From contig NZ_LMLE01000006.1 of assembly GCF_001422545.1 (NCBI RefSeq), positions 424,982-488,981 of the forward strand: a stretch of DNA of 64,000 nucleotides, in the 5' to 3' direction. A program made the translations under genes and the position numbers. Under the pieces are notes generated by a model that saw nothing but the letters and a program-made list of their open reading frames with translations, was not told the origin of the DNA and did not search any database. Position 1 is the first letter of the stretch; every line of letters starts with the position of its first letter. Source of the DNA: Pedobacter sp. Leaf41. Lineage in GTDB: Bacteria > Bacteroidota > Bacteroidia > Sphingobacteriales > Sphingobacteriaceae. Below are positions 51,281 through 60,402 of the stretch, in pieces.

Positions 51281-52099
51281 ATGAACCTAAAAGATAAAGT
51301 AATCATCATCACAGGCGCATCGAGCGGAATTGGAAAGGCTTGTGCTGAAGAATTTGCTAAACGTGGCGCAAACCTGGTTTTAGCCGCCCGCCAATATGTT
51401 ACGCTTTGCGAAATCACAGCAGACTTAGAAAAAAAATACGGCATTAGAGCGGTTGCCGTTCAGGCAGATGTAAGCAAAGAAGCCGATTGTGAATTGATTA
51501 TCAAACAAACGCTGGTTTCGTTTCAAAAGATAGATATTTTGGTAAACAATGCAGGCTTATCTATGCGTGCCTTATTTAATGATTTGGATTTATCGGTACT
51601 GAAAAATTTAATGGATGTTAATTTTTGGGGTACTGTTTATTGTACAAAATATGCCCTGCCAGAGATTTTGAAAACGAAAGGAACCGTTGTTGGCATCTCA
51701 TCAATAGCAGGCTATCGCGGTTTACCAGGGAGAACAGGTTATTCGGCATCAAAATTCGCTATGAATGGTTTCATGGAATCATTGCGTACCGAACTTTTAA
51801 AAACCGGTGTAAATGTTTTAGTGGCCTGCCCGGGATTTACAGCTTCCAATATTCGGGTAACAGCCTTATCAAAAGATGGAGCCGCACATGGGGAAACGAG
51901 CATGGATGAAGGCAAAATGATGACTTCTGAAGAAGTAGCCAGCATAATTGCTGATGGAATTGAAAAACGCAAACGAACATTGGTAATGACTGGTCAAGGT
52001 AAGTTAGCGGTTTGGATGAACAAGTTATTCCCGGCTTTTGTAGATAAAAAGGTTTTTGATTTGTTTGCGAAAGAGAAAAATCCATTGATTAAGGCATAA
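51281..52099 (+). CDS. SDR-family oxidoreductase
   Basis: A 272-residue short-chain dehydrogenase. Cofactor loop IITGASSGIGKACAEEFAKR, then LVNNAGLSMRALF, catalytic Ser in VVGISSIAGYRG, and YSASKFAMNGF with Tyr and Lys of YxxxK. The long C terminus, with MTGQGKLAVWMNKLFPAFVD, is typical of the DHRS7-like membrane-associated subgroup. The substrate is unknown. Confidence 0.9.
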   Translation: MNLKDKVIIITGASSGIGKACAEEFAKRGANLVLAARQYVTLCEITADLEKKYGIRAVAVQADVSKEADCELIIKQTLVSFQKIDILVNNAGLSMRALFNDLDLSVLKNLMDVNFWGTVYCTKYALPEILKTKGTVVGISSIAGYRGLPGRTGYSASKFAMNGFMESLRTELLKTGVNVLVACPGFTASNIRVTALSKDGAAHGETSMDEGKMMTSEEVASIIADGIEKRKRTLVMTGQGKLAVWMNKLFPAFVDKKVFDLFAKEKNPLIKA

Positions 52100-52109
52100 T
52101 TGCGGATGG

Positions 52110-52185
52110 GTGCGTAGGGAAAAGGAAATAGATAATAGGAAATAGTTAATAAGACATAGTAAATGGCTAATAGGAAATAGTTAAT
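52110..52185. repeat. Degenerate short repeats
   Basis: Several copies of AATAGGAAATAGTTAAT-like words follow each other between the SDR and esterase genes. A similar style of low-complexity DNA occurs after argS (58509-58560) and before the ADI-like pair (54900-54960). Noncoding. Confidence 0.6.
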
Positions 52186-52311
52186 GGCTTTAAATAGCGC
52201 ACAACTCGACTTGAAAACCTAATCTATTCCTGATTTCCGTTCTTTCTTAGATAAATCTATATGAACAACAATTTCGTTTTTTCACCATTGAATGTTTAGA
52301 TCGTTTTCAAC

Positions 52312-53166
52312 ATGACAAAATACTTCATTTTAGCAATGCTCTTGTGTCAAGCCGTTATCGCTTCAGCACAAATAATGACAGTAAAAAACATTAATTATGC
52401 TGGCAATGCCGAAGAAAATAACACGCTAAATATCTTTTACAAAAATGATAGTGTTAAAAATAAGCCTGTTTTAATATTCATACATGGCGGATCTTGGAGC
52501 AGTGGAAAAAAGGAAACATATTGGTGGCTTGGTAGAAATTTCGCTAGAAAAGGAGTAGTTACGGTTATTATTAATTATCCTTTAGCACCTGAAGCGCAAT
52601 ATCAAAAAATGGCTAATGATTGTGCTTTGGCTGTAAAATGGGTGAAGCAAAATATATCGCAATATGCCTCGAGTGCAGAGAATATTTTTGTAATGGGCCA
52701 TTCTGCTGGTGCCCATTTAGGCGAACTGATTAATTCAGATCCACAATATTTTCAACATGCTGGAATCAAAAATCCAATTAAGGGTGTAGTTTTGAACGAT
52801 CCCTTCGGACTCGATATTTTTGAATATTTAACCGAAGCTGAGAAGGATGATTATTACTTTGATTTTTTGAGAACATTTACCGACAAACCCGCGGTTTGGA
52901 AGTCTGCGTCTCCTTTAAACTACGTGAATAATATCAAAAACCCACATTTGCTTTTATACGGCGGAAAAACTTATGATGCCATAAAGATTCAAACGCCGAG
53001 ACTTTATCAAAAGTTAAAGGCCAATAACGTCCCTGTAGAAATAAAAGAAATCAATGGCAAAAGCCACGTTCCGATGATTAGTCAGATGATATTTGGGGGC
53101 AATGATTTGTACAAATACATTCTTGAATTTATAGCGAGTTCATCATTACAATTTGATGCCGATTGA
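52312..53166 (+). CDS. Secreted alpha/beta-hydrolase (esterase)
   Basis: A 284-residue protein with a signal peptide (about 19 residues). The oxyanion motif is VLIFIHGGSWSSGKKETYWW, the nucleophile is Ser in FVMGHSAGAHLGELI, and His lies in EINGKSHVPMISQM, as in the HSL/carboxylesterase-type BD-FAE group. The substrate is unknown. It ends exactly where the convergent PhnA gene ends, with no gap. Confidence 0.88.
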   Translation: MTKYFILAMLLCQAVIASAQIMTVKNINYAGNAEENNTLNIFYKNDSVKNKPVLIFIHGGSWSSGKKETYWWLGRNFARKGVVTVIINYPLAPEAQYQKMANDCALAVKWVKQNISQYASSAENIFVMGHSAGAHLGELINSDPQYFQHAGIKNPIKGVVLNDPFGLDIFEYLTEAEKDDYYFDFLRTFTDKPAVWKSASPLNYVNNIKNPHLLLYGGKTYDAIKIQTPRLYQKLKANNVPVEIKEINGKSHVPMISQMIFGGNDLYKYILEFIASSSLQFDAD

Positions 53167-53751
53167 CTAGCCTTTTCTTAAGTATTTAGTTAAAATCACA
53201 ATGGTTTGGCCTTCAACTTTCCCTTCAATTTGTTCGGTATTATCATGAACCAAACGGATATTTTTCACCACTGTACCTAATTTTGCACTCAAAGTTGAAC
53301 CTTTAACATCCAAAGTTTTAACCAAGACAACGGTATCACCTTCGTGTAAACGAGTTCCATTGCTATCCTGATGAAATTCGACCGTTCCATCCATTTCATG
53401 ATCGCCTGTTTTTTTCGCCCATTCTAAAGTCTCGTCTTCCAGGTATAAGATATCCAAACTATCTGATGCCCAACCTTCGTTTCTTAATCTGCTTAGCATT
53501 CTCCATGCCACCACTTGCACAGGTGCAAATTCTGACCACATGGTTTCTGTGAGTATTTTCCAATGCTTGGCATCTAACTGTTCTGTTTTTTCAATTTGAT
53601 TTAGACAGGTTTTACAAACTAAAATGCTGTTATCGCTATTGGCATTGCTCGTTGGGGGAACTTCATAAACACTTAGACTGTTCTCTGATGTGCAAAGTTC
53701 GCACTTGTATCCCGAACGTATTTGTAATTCTTGTGCTAAAGACATATTCAT
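53167..53751 (-). CDS. PhnA-domain protein
   Basis: A 194-residue protein. A zinc ribbon CELCTSENSLSVYEVPPTSN then CKTC at the N terminus is followed by a helical part and the PhnA core: HEGDTVVLVKTLDVKGSTLS, KLGTVVKNIRLVHDNTEQIE and VEGQTIVILTKYLRKG. The name comes from early phosphonate studies; the family's real role is unknown and no phosphonate genes are nearby. Confidence 0.9.
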   Translation of the reverse strand: MNMSLAQELQIRSGYKCELCTSENSLSVYEVPPTSNANSDNSILVCKTCLNQIEKTEQLDAKHWKILTETMWSEFAPVQVVAWRMLSRLRNEGWASDSLDILYLEDETLEWAKKTGDHEMDGTVEFHQDSNGTRLHEGDTVVLVKTLDVKGSTLSAKLGTVVKNIRLVHDNTEQIEGKVEGQTIVILTKYLRKG

Positions 53752-53816
53752 TTTAAATTTTCGGCGAAAGTACTAAAACTATCTGTAATTAATTGTGGTA
53801 TGAACTGCATTGTATT

Positions 53817-53840
53817 TCGGCTGGTGAAGATACCAGCCGA
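53817..53840. terminator. Short perfect hairpin
   Basis: TCGGCTGGT pairs with ACCAGCCGA around a six-base loop. It lies between the PhnA start and the inverted repeat at 53861. There is no long T-run, so a terminator role for the CtlX transcript is only likely. Confidence 0.45.
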
Positions 53841-53860
53841 TAGCGTTTTAAATGCGTTCG

Positions 53861-53940
53861 TGATTGCGAGGTACGAAGCAATCTTATAACAATAGGGTTT
53901 GCCTTTTGGTCGCATTAGGATTGCTTAGTGCCTCGCATGA
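53861..53940. repeat. Imperfect inverted repeat of the GCGAGG-type
   Basis: TGATTGCGAGGTACGAAGCA then ATC (53861-53883) pairs with GATTGCTTAGTGCCTCGCAT then GA (53919-53940), with a one-base offset and few mismatches. It resembles the element at 49692, both having a GAGG-ACGAAG core. Confidence 0.65.
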
Positions 53941-53976
53941 TGTGGAGGTGAGCGGGAAAGAAATTAAGCGAAAAAC

Positions 53977-54894
53977 CTATTTTGATTTCGCCGGTAAATG
54001 AATTTCTGCTAACATGCACCTTGCGCTACCGCCACCATTTTTTTCAATGGTGTATATCGGTGCATAAATAATTCGGGAATATTTTTCCAAGACACTGATT
54101 TGATCCTTTGTTAATGACAAATAGGCTTGCTCTGACATTACCAATAGACTTTCGCCTTGTGTGTTAGATACCTGTAGCATGTTTCCAGCAAAGTGATTCA
54201 TTTGATCATAACTAATCGTAACAATTTCCTTGTTAGTTAATGTAAGTACTTTGCGTACAAAATCGCGTTCATACAAATTGGCAATTGAATCAAGACAAAC
54301 AACGGCGAAACGATCTCCGATGCACATCATCACGTTGGTATGGTATATCGGAAATCCGCTCGAATCAAGAGCGTTAAATATAACTGATTTGTATCCAGCT
54401 AACTGACAGAAATTGTTAAATGCCTCTACCTCTGTACGAATGCTCAGGCAAGCATATGCAATTTTGTTAGCACGATCTAAAACCATACTACCAGTGCCCT
54501 CAAGAAAAATGTTCGCAGTTTCGTAGAAACTTAAATCATTTACATTATTTACCTGAAATTTTTCTGTCAAGCCATCTAATATTTCATTTCTACGCTCCAA
54601 TCTCCGGTTTTCAGAAAACATCGGGTAGAGGTAAATGCTACCATCATCGTGAAAAGAAACCCAATTATTCGGGAAGATAGAATCAGGTGTTTCAGGTTGC
54701 AAAGTATCATCTACAACGGTAACATCAACATCGTTTTTTCTCAACAGATCTACAAAACCATCAAACTCTTTTAAAGCCTGGCTTTGTACATCACTTTCAG
54801 TTGAGGCTACCTGAAATTTATTATTGCCCGCAGTTTGCTCATTGAATTTAAAATCAACCGGGCGAATCATTAGGAGGTGATTGGTTGTTTGCAT
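53977..54894 (-). CDS. ctlX: CtlX-like citrulline hydrolase (amidinotransferase fold)
   Basis: A 305-residue protein. The order LLMIRPVDFKFNEQTAGNN, PDSIFPNNWVSFHDDGSIYL, YPMFSENRRLERR, LEGTGSMVLDRANKIAYACL, IYHTNVMMCIGDRFAVVCLD, and GGGSARCMLAEIHLP with the catalytic Cys, matches CtlX, a pentein that in Francisella turns citrulline to ornithine. The Asp and His residues expected in the fold are present. It is transcribed after the ADI-like gene with 70 bases between. Confidence 0.88.
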   Translation of the reverse strand: MQTTNHLLMIRPVDFKFNEQTAGNNKFQVASTESDVQSQALKEFDGFVDLLRKNDVDVTVVDDTLQPETPDSIFPNNWVSFHDDGSIYLYPMFSENRRLERRNEILDGLTEKFQVNNVNDLSFYETANIFLEGTGSMVLDRANKIAYACLSIRTEVEAFNNFCQLAGYKSVIFNALDSSGFPIYHTNVMMCIGDRFAVVCLDSIANLYERDFVRKVLTLTNKEIVTISYDQMNHFAGNMLQVSNTQGESLLVMSEQAYLSLTKDQISVLEKYSRIIYAPIYTIEKNGGGSARCMLAEIHLPAKSK

Positions 54895-54964
54895 AGGAGT
54901 TAAATTGTAAAGTTAAAAGTTTAAAGATTCTTGACTTAGTGTTTTTACTTTGAACTTTTTACTT

Positions 54965-56413
54965 TCAACTTAAACTGTCTCTCAATACCGGTAAGCTCAT
55001 ACAGTGGAAACCTCCACGGGCACGAGAAAGTTCTGCTGATGGCATTAAAATTAAAGTATCGGTGATGGTTTCTGCGTCTACTTTTCCACTTTCCAAATCC
55101 TGAATCAGATCTTTCACATCAACTACGTTAAAACCAGCTGCTTTAAATGCTTCTACAGTTTTATCGTTTCTATCATAACCTAAAACAACACCTTCTTTTA
55201 TGGCTAGCAGATTGCAGGAATCCGTCCATTGCTCTCTGGAATCGTATGGGAATTGGTTATTGCCGCTATAAATAATTTTGGTTGGTTCGCTGCTCTTTAA
55301 ATCGTTCTGACTAATGTCGTTCAACAAAGCCTCTACGTGTTCAAAGTGTTTTGGCTCTTGTGGATTAGCCTTTGTAAATTGAATTGCAGTTGTGGCCTCC
55401 AATTTTTCAGGGTCTTTTAAAAAGTTAATTGGTTCGTATAAATTATATTTTGGTGAATGGGCAATAGAGTTTAAAATTACCCATGTATTGCGTTTAACCT
55501 GTGTAAAAACCGTGTCCAGGTGCATGTAATCGCGTTTGCTTGGGATTTTCACCACCGTTACCTTTTCCACCACATCGTTATCAAACAATAATTTTATCGC
55601 CTCGTTTGCGCCATGCTCAGAAGTACGTTCACTGCAACCGATCAAAACATGGTTTTCACTCACCATCATCACATCGCCACCTTCTAGTGTGGTGCTAAAA
55701 GCCGGTTCATCGCCCGGACGCAGGAAATGCATGGTAACATCAGGAATCTCGAGAACTTTGTTTTGATAGTCGGCAAACAACGGATGGTTGAAGAAAATGT
55801 AACGCATCAGAAGCGTTTCGCGAACACGGGCTTTTTTTGCCGGTTTGTTTAATAAAATATGATTATTGATGGTTGTACCTACATCTCGAGTGAAAATTAA
55901 ATTCGGAATAGGCGCAAAGATCATTGTGTCGTTGGCCAAAGTTCCGGAAATAAAAATCTCCGCCAATTCCTTAGGGTCGGTATTCGTCAATTGCATTTGC
56001 ACCTTATAAGTACAACCCTCGATGGCACAAACAGCTGCCACTAATTTTTTGCGGATAGATTCGTTTTCCAACATTTCACTTAATAGATTTTGAATTTCTA
56101 TTACTGAATTTGAGTTGTGAAAATCGGGATGATTGGGTTTGTAAAAATTTCTGTTTCCTTCCTCAGAATCTATTAAAGCAAGCTTTCCCTTGATTTTTTC
56201 AGGATCTAAGAAGTACATCAGGAGTTTAATGTAGTAATCGTATTCTCCCTTTCGGATGGTATCGAGGTGGACAATATCTTCAAAAAGCCAATCTTGTGCT
56301 TTCGATGGAACCACTTTCCCCAATCCGCTATCTGGACTATGAATTAACAACTTACGCAATCTGCCGATTTCGGTGTTTACGCTCACTTTAAAATTTGGAT
56401 TTTGCTCGCTCAT
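54965..56413 (-). CDS. Arginine deiminase-like hydrolase
   Basis: Start at MSEQNPNFKVSVNTEIGRLR; an upstream extension is in the GC-rich noncoding block. Of 482 residues, LLIHSPDSGLGKVVPSKAQD, the nucleophile-partner region LIFTRDVGTTINNHI, FSTTLEGGDVMMVSENHVLI, and the ending LSRARGGFHCMSLPVLRDS, whose Cys is the catalytic nucleophile, show an ADI-type pentein longer than the usual 410 residues. The insert around 250-330 is not shared with classical ArcA. It probably acts before CtlX in arginine or citrulline breakdown. Confidence 0.85.
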   Translation of the reverse strand: MSEQNPNFKVSVNTEIGRLRKLLIHSPDSGLGKVVPSKAQDWLFEDIVHLDTIRKGEYDYYIKLLMYFLDPEKIKGKLALIDSEEGNRNFYKPNHPDFHNSNSVIEIQNLLSEMLENESIRKKLVAAVCAIEGCTYKVQMQLTNTDPKELAEIFISGTLANDTMIFAPIPNLIFTRDVGTTINNHILLNKPAKKARVRETLLMRYIFFNHPLFADYQNKVLEIPDVTMHFLRPGDEPAFSTTLEGGDVMMVSENHVLIGCSERTSEHGANEAIKLLFDNDVVEKVTVVKIPSKRDYMHLDTVFTQVKRNTWVILNSIAHSPKYNLYEPINFLKDPEKLEATTAIQFTKANPQEPKHFEHVEALLNDISQNDLKSSEPTKIIYSGNNQFPYDSREQWTDSCNLLAIKEGVVLGYDRNDKTVEAFKAAGFNVVDVKDLIQDLESGKVDAETITDTLILMPSAELSRARGGFHCMSLPVLRDSLS

Positions 56414-56479
56414 AAATAAGTTAGTTATTGCAAATCTATTAGAAAAATTTAGATATGAGAATGGAGATGATAGATTTGA

Positions 56480-56650
56480 TAGCCGCTTCCATAGAGAAGA
56501 CTGTTTCTTACAAAAACCTGACAGCTTAAACCTCATCGCAGCGGCATCTCCCGGTTTTCGATTTTTCATCGAAATCAATCGGGACTGCAGCGCCCACCTG
56601 CCGGACGGCCAGGAAAAGCAAGGCCATAGAAACCGATAAGCACAACAGCA
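56480..56650. repeat. GC-rich structured block between ADI-like gene and argS
   Basis: This stretch is much richer in G+C than its surroundings and can fold: TCCCG (56549-56553) with CGGGA (56580-56584), enclosing TTTCGAT (56556-56562) and ATCGAAA (56568-56574). CATCGCAGCGGCATC and CTGCAGCGCCCACCTG flank it. I take it for a dispersed intergenic repeat of this group, or a structured leader for either divergent gene. Open frames crossing it are not protein-like. Confidence 0.45.
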
Positions 56651-56735
56651 CCTTTCCAAAAAACTAAAATTTAACCTGCTTTTGAACTTCGGACTTCCGC
56701 CTCCTGACTTCGGACTTTTTTCTTATTTTTACGCC

Positions 56736-58508
56736 ATGAATTTTATTATCTCCGAAGCGCAGAAAGCCATCCTTGAACTTTATAAGGAAGAAGTTGCTGA
56801 AAGCCTGATCAATATACAAGAAACCCGCAAAGAATTTGAAGGCCAGGTAACAATAGTTGTTTTTCCGATTACCAAGATATCTAAAAAATCGCCTGAGCAA
56901 ACTGCAAACGAAATTGGTGAATATCTGGTGGCTAACGTAGAAAACGTAACCAAATTTAACGTGGTGAAGGGGTTTCTAAATTTAAGCATCTCTGAAAGCT
57001 ACTTTTTAAATCAGTTTAATGATGAGATTTTAGCTTCTGATTTCGGTGTTTATCCATCCAACGGGAAAAAGGTGATGGTAGAATATTCTTCGCCAAATAC
57101 CAATAAGCCACTTCACTTGGGGCATGTTCGTAATAATTTATTGGGTTATTCGGTTTCTGAATTGCTAAAAGCCTATGGTTACGATGTAGTAAAGGTTAAC
57201 CTGGTTAACGATCGTGGCATTCACATCTGCAAATCAATGCTGGCCTGGCAAAAATGGGGCAATGGTGAAACGCCTGAAAGTTCTGGGTTAAAGGGCGATC
57301 ATTTGGTTGGAAAATACTATGTGATTTTTGATAAGGAATACAAAAAAGAAATTGAAGCTTTAAAAGCAGAAGGACAAACCGAGGAAGAGGCGAAGAAAAA
57401 TGCACCATTAATTAAAGAAGCACAACAAATGCTTTTGAAATGGGAGCAAGGCGATGAGGCGGTGGTTTCACTTTGGAAAACCATGAACGAGTGGGTTTAT
57501 GCAGGCTTCAACGTAACTTATAAAAACCTTGGTGTAGATTTCGACAAGTTTTATTACGAAAGCAATACCTATCTATTAGGGAAAGATACAGTTGATGAAG
57601 GATTGGCAAAGGGTGTTTTCTTCAAGAAAGAAGACGGTTCGGTTTGGATTGATTTAACGGCTGATGGTTTAGATCAGAAATTGGTTCTACGTGCTGATGG
57701 GACTTCTGTATATATTACCCAGGATTTAGGCACTGCAGAAATGAAACACGACGATTTCAATATGGATGAGTCGATTTATGTGGTTGGTAATGAACAAGAC
57801 TATCACTTTAAGGTGTTATTTTTAATCTTGGAGAAATTAGGTAAAAGCTGGGCTAAAGGACTTTATCACCTATCATACGGTATGGTCGATTTACCAAACG
57901 GTAAAATGAAAAGTCGTGAGGGAACGGTGGTGGATGCTGATGAATTAATTGAAAGCATGGTGACTACTGCCCGTGAAAAAACCGAAGAGCTGGGAAAAAC
58001 AAATGACTTCAGCGAAGAAGATAAGGCTGCTTTATATCAGAGTATTGGTTTAGGCGCCTTAAAATATTTTCTTTTGAAAGTAGAACCTAAAAAGCGTTTA
58101 TTATTTAATCCTGCAGAAAGTATCGATTTTCAAGGCAATACGGGTCCATTTATTCAATACACGCATGCGAGGATTAAATCTTTACTAGCTAAAGCTGAAT
58201 ATACCGCTAAGTCAACAATTCCGAAGGATGGAGAAATGTTGCCTGTGGAATTGGAAATGATTCTTTTGTTGGCAAAATATCCGGCAGAAATTGAGATTGC
58301 TGCTAAAGCTTATAGTCCGGCGAGTTTGGCTAATTATTTATATGAGTTGGCGAAGTTATTTAACAAATTTTATCACGAAGTGCCTCCAATTGTTAAAACC
58401 GAAGCAGGAGAAACTAAACAGTTCCGTTTGAATTTAAGCAAGAAAACAGCTGATATTATTCATTCAGGGATGCTGATTTTAGGGATTACTTCGCCGGAAA
58501 GAATGTAG
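56736..58508 (+). CDS. argS: Arginyl-tRNA synthetase
   Basis: A 590-residue class I synthetase starting MNFIISEAQKAILELYKEEV. The N-terminal Add-1 domain is followed by VEYSSPNTNKPLHLGHVRNN with the HIGH motif as HLGH, then GMVDLPNGKMKSREGTVVDA carrying the KMSKS counterpart. The C-terminal anticodon-binding domain has FNPAESIDFQGNTGPFIQYT and PASLANYLYELAKLFNKFYH. It charges tRNA-Arg. It is divergent from the ADI-like gene, so both are linked to arginine. Confidence 0.97.
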   Translation: MNFIISEAQKAILELYKEEVAESLINIQETRKEFEGQVTIVVFPITKISKKSPEQTANEIGEYLVANVENVTKFNVVKGFLNLSISESYFLNQFNDEILASDFGVYPSNGKKVMVEYSSPNTNKPLHLGHVRNNLLGYSVSELLKAYGYDVVKVNLVNDRGIHICKSMLAWQKWGNGETPESSGLKGDHLVGKYYVIFDKEYKKEIEALKAEGQTEEEAKKNAPLIKEAQQMLLKWEQGDEAVVSLWKTMNEWVYAGFNVTYKNLGVDFDKFYYESNTYLLGKDTVDEGLAKGVFFKKEDGSVWIDLTADGLDQKLVLRADGTSVYITQDLGTAEMKHDDFNMDESIYVVGNEQDYHFKVLFLILEKLGKSWAKGLYHLSYGMVDLPNGKMKSREGTVVDADELIESMVTTAREKTEELGKTNDFSEEDKAALYQSIGLGALKYFLLKVEPKKRLLFNPAESIDFQGNTGPFIQYTHARIKSLLAKAEYTAKSTIPKDGEMLPVELEMILLLAKYPAEIEIAAKAYSPASLANYLYELAKLFNKFYHEVPPIVKTEAGETKQFRLNLSKKTADIIHSGMLILGITSPERM

Positions 58509-58638
58509 GATAGGAACTAGGAAATAGGAAATTTGAGAACAGGTAATTGAGAATGGGAAATAGGGAAGAGAAAAATTGATATGGAAGAATCAACGAGCAA
58601 GATGATTTTAAAATCCTTAAATCCCTTAATCCTGATCA

Positions 58639-59403
58639 ATGATTAATGAACTGTTATTGCTTTGCTTGGTTGCTTTTGCAGCAGGGTTTATAGATGCTAT
58701 TGTGGGTGGCGGTGGGTTATTACAAACTCCTGCCACCTTATTAATTTTACCACATTATCCCGTAGCTACATTACTCGGAACGACAAAAATCCCGTCGATA
58801 GCAGGGACCACTTTAGCAGCCTTCAAGTATTCAAAACAAGTAAAATTTAATTTAAAAGTATTGGCGGCCTGTGCCAGCACTGCTTTCTTTGCCGCACTGT
58901 TTGGGGCCTTTTTAGTCAGCCGGATTGATAATTCAGTTATCAAACCCATTATTTTGGTGGTGCTGGTTTTTGTTGCACTGTATACCTATTTTAACAAAAA
59001 ATTTGGTATCCATCAGGAGAAAAACCATACTGTTAAACAACAGGTTTCAATGGCCGCTATTTTTGGTTTGCTTATTGGTTTTTATGATGGTTTAATTGGC
59101 CCTGGCACAGGTTCTTTTTTGATTTTGGTTTTTATTGCAGTTTTAGGTTTTGATTTCATTGGCGCAAGTGCTCATGCCAAGATTGTAAATATTGCAACCA
59201 ATTTGGCGGCTATAATTTATTTTAGTTCTACCGGCCATATCCTCTTTCAATATGCCATACCAATGGCTATTTTTAATTTGGGCGGCGCTTATTTTGGTAC
59301 CAAGCTGGCGTTGCTAAAAGGGAATAAATTTGTACGCATATTTTTCTTAATTGTAGTTTTCGGGACGATATTGAGGTTTGCGTATGATATTCTTTTGCGG
59401 TAA
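58639..59403 (+). CDS. TSUP-family (TauE/SafE) membrane permease
   Basis: A 254-residue protein with about eight helices. The TSUP signature is FAAGFIDAIVGGGGLLQTPA near the N terminus, then LLGTTKIPSIAGTTLAAFKY, and the second repeat FGLLIGFYDGLIGPGTGSFL and GASAHAKIVNIATNLAAIIY. Family members move sulfite, sulfonates or other organic anions. Its distance from the sulfur locus gives no support for a particular substrate. It is followed at 8 bases by the glycosylase gene. Confidence 0.9.
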   Translation: MINELLLLCLVAFAAGFIDAIVGGGGLLQTPATLLILPHYPVATLLGTTKIPSIAGTTLAAFKYSKQVKFNLKVLAACASTAFFAALFGAFLVSRIDNSVIKPIILVVLVFVALYTYFNKKFGIHQEKNHTVKQQVSMAAIFGLLIGFYDGLIGPGTGSFLILVFIAVLGFDFIGASAHAKIVNIATNLAAIIYFSSTGHILFQYAIPMAIFNLGGAYFGTKLALLKGNKFVRIFFLIVVFGTILRFAYDILLR

Positions 59404-59411
59404 TTTGCTTT

Positions 59412-60056
59412 ATGTTTGAAACTTTTAATCAACATAATTTTTATGAGTTGTGCGACTACCTGGCCAGCAAAGATCAGGAATTGGCAAGCGTTTTAGCAAA
59501 ATATGGTTATCCACCCTTTTGGACGAGGCCCAACACTTTTGAATCGTTGGTTCATATTATTTTAGAGCAGCAGGTATCTTTAGCGTCTGCGCTTGCGGCT
59601 ATGCAAAAGCTTAAAGCTAAAATAGGGGCAATCACTCCTGCGAATTTCCTTACACTCAAGGATGAGGAATTGAAGGCTTGTTATTTCAGTAGGCAGAAGG
59701 CCGTTTATGTACGTGACCTAGCCGAGAAAATTAGCAACGGTCAGTTAGATCTTTTACAATTAGAAATACTTCCTGATGATGAAATTAGAGATCAACTGAA
59801 AAAAGTAAAAGGTATAGGCGATTGGACTGCAGATATTTACCTGATTTTCATTTTGCACCATACCGATGTTTTTCCTACTGGCGATTTAGCTGCAGTCAAT
59901 GCTTTGAAAAGCTTGAAGAACATCGCAAAAGATAAAAATAAAGATGAGTTGTTAAGTGCGGTAGCAGACTGGAAACCTTTTCGCACCATCGGATTAATGA
60001 TGATTTGGCATTACTATCTGGAGGAGCGGAAACCTGCCAATAAAAAGAAAATTTAA
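59412..60056 (+). CDS. AlkA-like DNA-3-methyladenine glycosylase
   Basis: A 214-residue HhH-GPD glycosylase. PNTFESLVHIILEQQVSLAS is the usual N-terminal helix pair, the hairpin is LKKVKGIGDWTADIYLIFIL, and the catalytic Asp is in DVFPTGDLAAVNALK. WKPFRTIGLMMIWHYY closes the domain. It removes alkylated bases. It lacks the N-terminal TATA-like domain of E. coli AlkA, as do many short forms. Confidence 0.9.
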   Translation: MFETFNQHNFYELCDYLASKDQELASVLAKYGYPPFWTRPNTFESLVHIILEQQVSLASALAAMQKLKAKIGAITPANFLTLKDEELKACYFSRQKAVYVRDLAEKISNGQLDLLQLEILPDDEIRDQLKKVKGIGDWTADIYLIFILHHTDVFPTGDLAAVNALKSLKNIAKDKNKDELLSAVADWKPFRTIGLMMIWHYYLEERKPANKKKI

Positions 60057-60061
60057 AGAAA

Positions 60062-60092
60062 GCACCGCTTGGTTAAACCAGCGGTGCCTTTT
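60062..60092 (+). terminator. Terminator after the glycosylase gene
   Basis: GCACCGCT and AGCGGTGC pair perfectly with an inner GGTT/AACC, followed by CTTTT. Confidence 0.85.
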
Positions 60093-60130
60093 GCATTCCA
60101 TCCTAATGACTAATGACTAATGACTAATGA

Positions 60131-60331
60131 CTAGATCCCAAGATCTTCTTTAGCATAATCTGCACGTGTTTCGAATTCACGTTTGTATCCTTTTGCTTTT
60201 TCAACCCATTCAGGTGCCTGATCTTTCAAGTCATCTACAATAGATTTACCTGTTATTGGATCTTTTTTCGTCACATATTTAAAGCCTGCATAAACTGCGG
60301 CACCAATTATTGCTGTTTTTAATAGTCCCAT
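60131..60331 (-). CDS. YtxH-like small protein
   Basis: A 66-residue protein with a short hydrophobic N terminus (MGLLKTAIIGAAVYAGFKYV) and a charged helix behind it. Such YtxH-like proteins are membrane-linked and of unknown role. Four short TAATGAC repeats lie just downstream of its stop. Confidence 0.65.
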   Translation of the reverse strand: MGLLKTAIIGAAVYAGFKYVTKKDPITGKSIVDDLKDQAPEWVEKAKGYKREFETRADYAKEDLGI

Positions 60332-60402
60332 TTTATTTTCGATTTAATTTATCAATATAACATTTGACTAACAATAATGGTTTTAATTACAACGAATTAA
60401 AA

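Noticed and set aside
56414..56659. N-terminal extension of the ADI-like protein
   Set aside because: It translates the GC-rich block into Cys/Trp-rich sequence unlike any enzyme; the ATG at 56413 fits the family.
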